Positions 62,241 to 64,000 of a stretch of DNA of 64,000 nucleotides are shown piece by piece. How positions within the stretch are numbered: position 1 is the first letter of the stretch; each line of letters opens with the position of its first letter. A program made the translations under genes and the position numbers. The stretch comes from Prorocentrum cordatum (lineage: Eukaryota > Sar > Dinophyceae > Prorocentrales > Prorocentraceae), in the NCBI GenBank assembly GCA_963575745.1, contig CAUYUJ010008569.1, positions 140,112 to 204,111 of the forward strand. The letters are read 5' to 3'. The notes beneath the pieces are model-generated. The model saw only the letters and a program-made list of their open reading frames with translations. It had not been told where the DNA came from and made no database searches.

Positions 62241-62360
62241 GGGGGCCCTCGCCAGGCGTCGGGACCGTCGAAAAACGATTCGGGGTGAAAAGCCAGCCCT
62301 GGGGAAAGGGTCCGGGAAAACAATGGACCTCGCAGTGAACAAATCGATACATCGGATATA
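62241..62360 (-). repeat. Dispersed repeat D1, copy d
   Basis: Complement of the family: GGGGCCCTCGCCAGGC, GACCGTCGAAAAACGATTCG, CCAGCCCTGGGGAAAGGGTC, ending CATCGGATAT. Confidence 0.55.
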
Positions 62361-62589
62361 CCGGGGGGTGGTCTGGCCGGAGAACAGGCGCTGGAGGTCT
62401 GGATTGTTACATTGAAGGTAATGAGTTCCCGACCCGCTTGACACACCCTGCACCCTTCAGACCGGCCAGCAGGCCCAAAGTATGCCTGTGCCCCCTGTTG
62501 ATCCAGGCTCGTCCCAAAGTGTGCCTGTGTTCCTTTGGGGTCCCATCTCGCGTTCTCGGGCGGGGGTCGCTCGAATCAAATAGTGTTTG

Positions 62590-63040
62590 TGTTGTGTGTG
62601 CGCGTGTTTGTGCTTGTGTCAGTGTTCGTGTTTGTGCTTTTGCTTGTGGTTGTCATCGTTGGTGTGGTTGTTGTGTTTGCGTTTGTGTGTGTGTGTTTGT
62701 GTTTATGTTTGTGTTTGTGTTTGTGTGTATGGATTCGTGTTCTTGTTTGTGGTTGTGTTTGTGTTTGTGTCTGTGTTGTGTGTTTTGTGTTGTGTGTTGT
62801 GTACGGTTTGTGTATTATGTGTGCTGTGTGTGTGGTGTGTGTGTGTGTGGTGCGTGTGTGTGTTGTGTGTATTATGTGTGCTGCGTGTGTGGATGTATGG
62901 GTGTGCGTGTGTGCGCGTGTGCGCGCGTGCGCGTGTGCGCGTGTGCGTGTGTGTGTGTGTGCGCGTGTGCGCGTGTGTGCGTGTTCGCTTGTGTGTGCGT
63001 GTGTGTTTGTGCGTTTGCGTGTGGGGGGGGGGGGGGGGGC
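62590..63040 (+). repeat. GT/TTTGTG low-complexity tract ending in a long G run
   Basis: About 440 bp of GTGTTTGTG and GTGTGCGCG words, then 17-18 consecutive G at about 63023-63040. Cys/Val-rich frames are artefacts. Confidence 0.95.
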
Positions 63041-63885
63041 AAGCTAAGTGCGCTCACGTCATATCTGACGTCCTACCCCTCCCTCCCATCCCTTACCATG
63101 GCGTAGATATCCTCTCTATTCGCACGGTCGGATGTCGAGCAGGGCAATGATCGCGAGAGGGTACGCGATGCATGGTAAAGCACGGCATGGCATGGCATAA
63201 AAAAGCACGGCAGAGCGTAGCATGCCATAGCATGGCGTGGCACTGCGCAGTGAAGCATTACATCACAAATCATTGCAACACAAAGCATGGCATCGTCGCA
63301 GAACGTGGCACCGCACAGCATGTCATGGCATGGCGCCGGGTTCCTTGGAGGGTAAGTGGATCGTCTTCGAGAGGTCTGGGCCGGTCTGGAGTCGCGGCTC
63401 CATGTCTAGCTCTTTGGGCTCCCTGAGAGGCTCCACACAAGGCGGGGCTGATGGAAAACACCCGATGACCCTGCTTCCAACATCGCCTTCTCGAAGCAGA
63501 AACGGGGCTCCCGCTTGATACTTCCTGAAAGCGATGGCGCCCCATAGTTTGGCGGGAGGCTTTTGCTGCCCAAAAACCGACGAATCGACACCGAAATTGC
63601 AATCATTTCAGATGGTTTGTTCGGGGTGGCGTTTTCTAGATTTGGGCCTATCTGGAAGGACCGAAAACGCCCGCGCTGCAGCGGGAGCACGATTTGGAGC
63701 AACCAGAGGCGCAGAAATGGGACCAGCTCTCCAGCGGGAGGAACATTTTGAAACAGAATCCAAGCGAAAACCAATGCCGCGGGAACCCCATGTGTAAACA
63801 AATACGCAGAAGGGGGCCAGCTATTTCTAGGACCTCATCAGGGGAGAGGGGAGAGTAGCATTCATATTGCGTAACTGTGGAGGGG
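63041..63885 (-). repeat. Repeat unit D15, copy c
   Basis: The complement of the unit at 37106-38040. It starts at GCAAGCTAAGTGCGCTCACG and ends with CATCAGGGGAGAGGGGAGAG then TAGCATTCATATTG. The CATGG palindromic patch is expanded (63165-63340), and a 63350-63650 segment is unique to this copy. Confidence 0.8.
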
Positions 63886-64000
63886 GGGGTCGGTGTTGGT
63901 GTGCGTGTGCGTGTGTATGTGCGTGTGGGGGGGGGGTCAAGACGCCCTCGCCGCCCGCAAGCCGTCTCGATCACCCCCACCCGCCCTCCCAACACATACG

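Noticed and set aside
62590-63040. Cys/Val-rich proteins in the GT tract
   Set aside because: All three plus frames give the same kind of translation from the GT low-complexity tract.

Overview
The window looks like nuclear DNA of a dinoflagellate. Four signals support this. (1) A near-exact dinoflagellate spliced-leader (DinoSL) sequence lies at 30563-30584, at the 5' end of a non-LTR retrotransposon. (2) A fragment of a tandem-unit (polyprotein type) chlorophyll a/c light-harvesting gene lies at 43335-44058. (3) The DNA is GC-rich with very many TCC/GGA microsatellites. (4) Reverse-transcriptase, tyrosine-recombinase-like and PAS-like pieces are of kinds I associate with dinoflagellate genomes. 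The species cannot be fixed from sequence alone; a Prorocentrum-like genome is possible. There is no bacterial, organellar or viral gene layout, and no tRNA, rRNA or CRISPR array was found.

Layout. 1-10.5 kb: GC-rich unassigned DNA holding a frameshifted tyrosine-recombinase-like relic (5386-6180) and an unidentified broken reading frame (9130-9512). 10.5-15.4 kb: microsatellites plus copies of several dispersed repeats. 15.4-18.6 kb: a very large inverted repeat (arms about 950 bp) followed by a regular 83-bp tandem array. 18.6-30.4 kb: a mosaic of short elements with terminal inverted repeats, simple repeats and a probable cyclic-nucleotide-binding exon (near 19.5 kb). 30.56-36.86 kb: a full-length retrotransposon with ORF1 intact and ORF2 (endonuclease, reverse transcriptase, zinc finger, RNase H) broken by frameshifts, sitting between two TCC microsatellites. 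37.1-39.2 kb: a duplicated repeat unit, then a candidate gene cut by an introner-like insertion. 41.75-43.33 kb: a PAS-like gene interrupted by a foldback element, joined directly to the light-harvesting fragment. 44-50.4 kb: degenerate tandem repeats. 50.4-52.5 kb: a convergent (head-to-head) tandem array inside a 91-bp array. 53.8-55.5 kb: a second reverse-transcriptase relic. 55.6-60.8 kb: a duplicated Cys-rich gene bracketed by palindromic CCGATAAA arrays. 60.8-64 kb: microsatellites and a third copy of the 37-38 kb repeat unit.

The main story is genome architecture rather than a pathway. At least six families of short (140-290 bp) inverted-repeat elements occur here. Two of them sit in coding-like sequence, flanked by short direct repeats, and would behave as in-frame introns. 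One has an apparent empty-site paralogue inside the window. These are the best candidates for introner-type mobile elements. Gene calls are tentative because introns cannot be verified and several frames are broken, some at homopolymers where sequencing error is possible.
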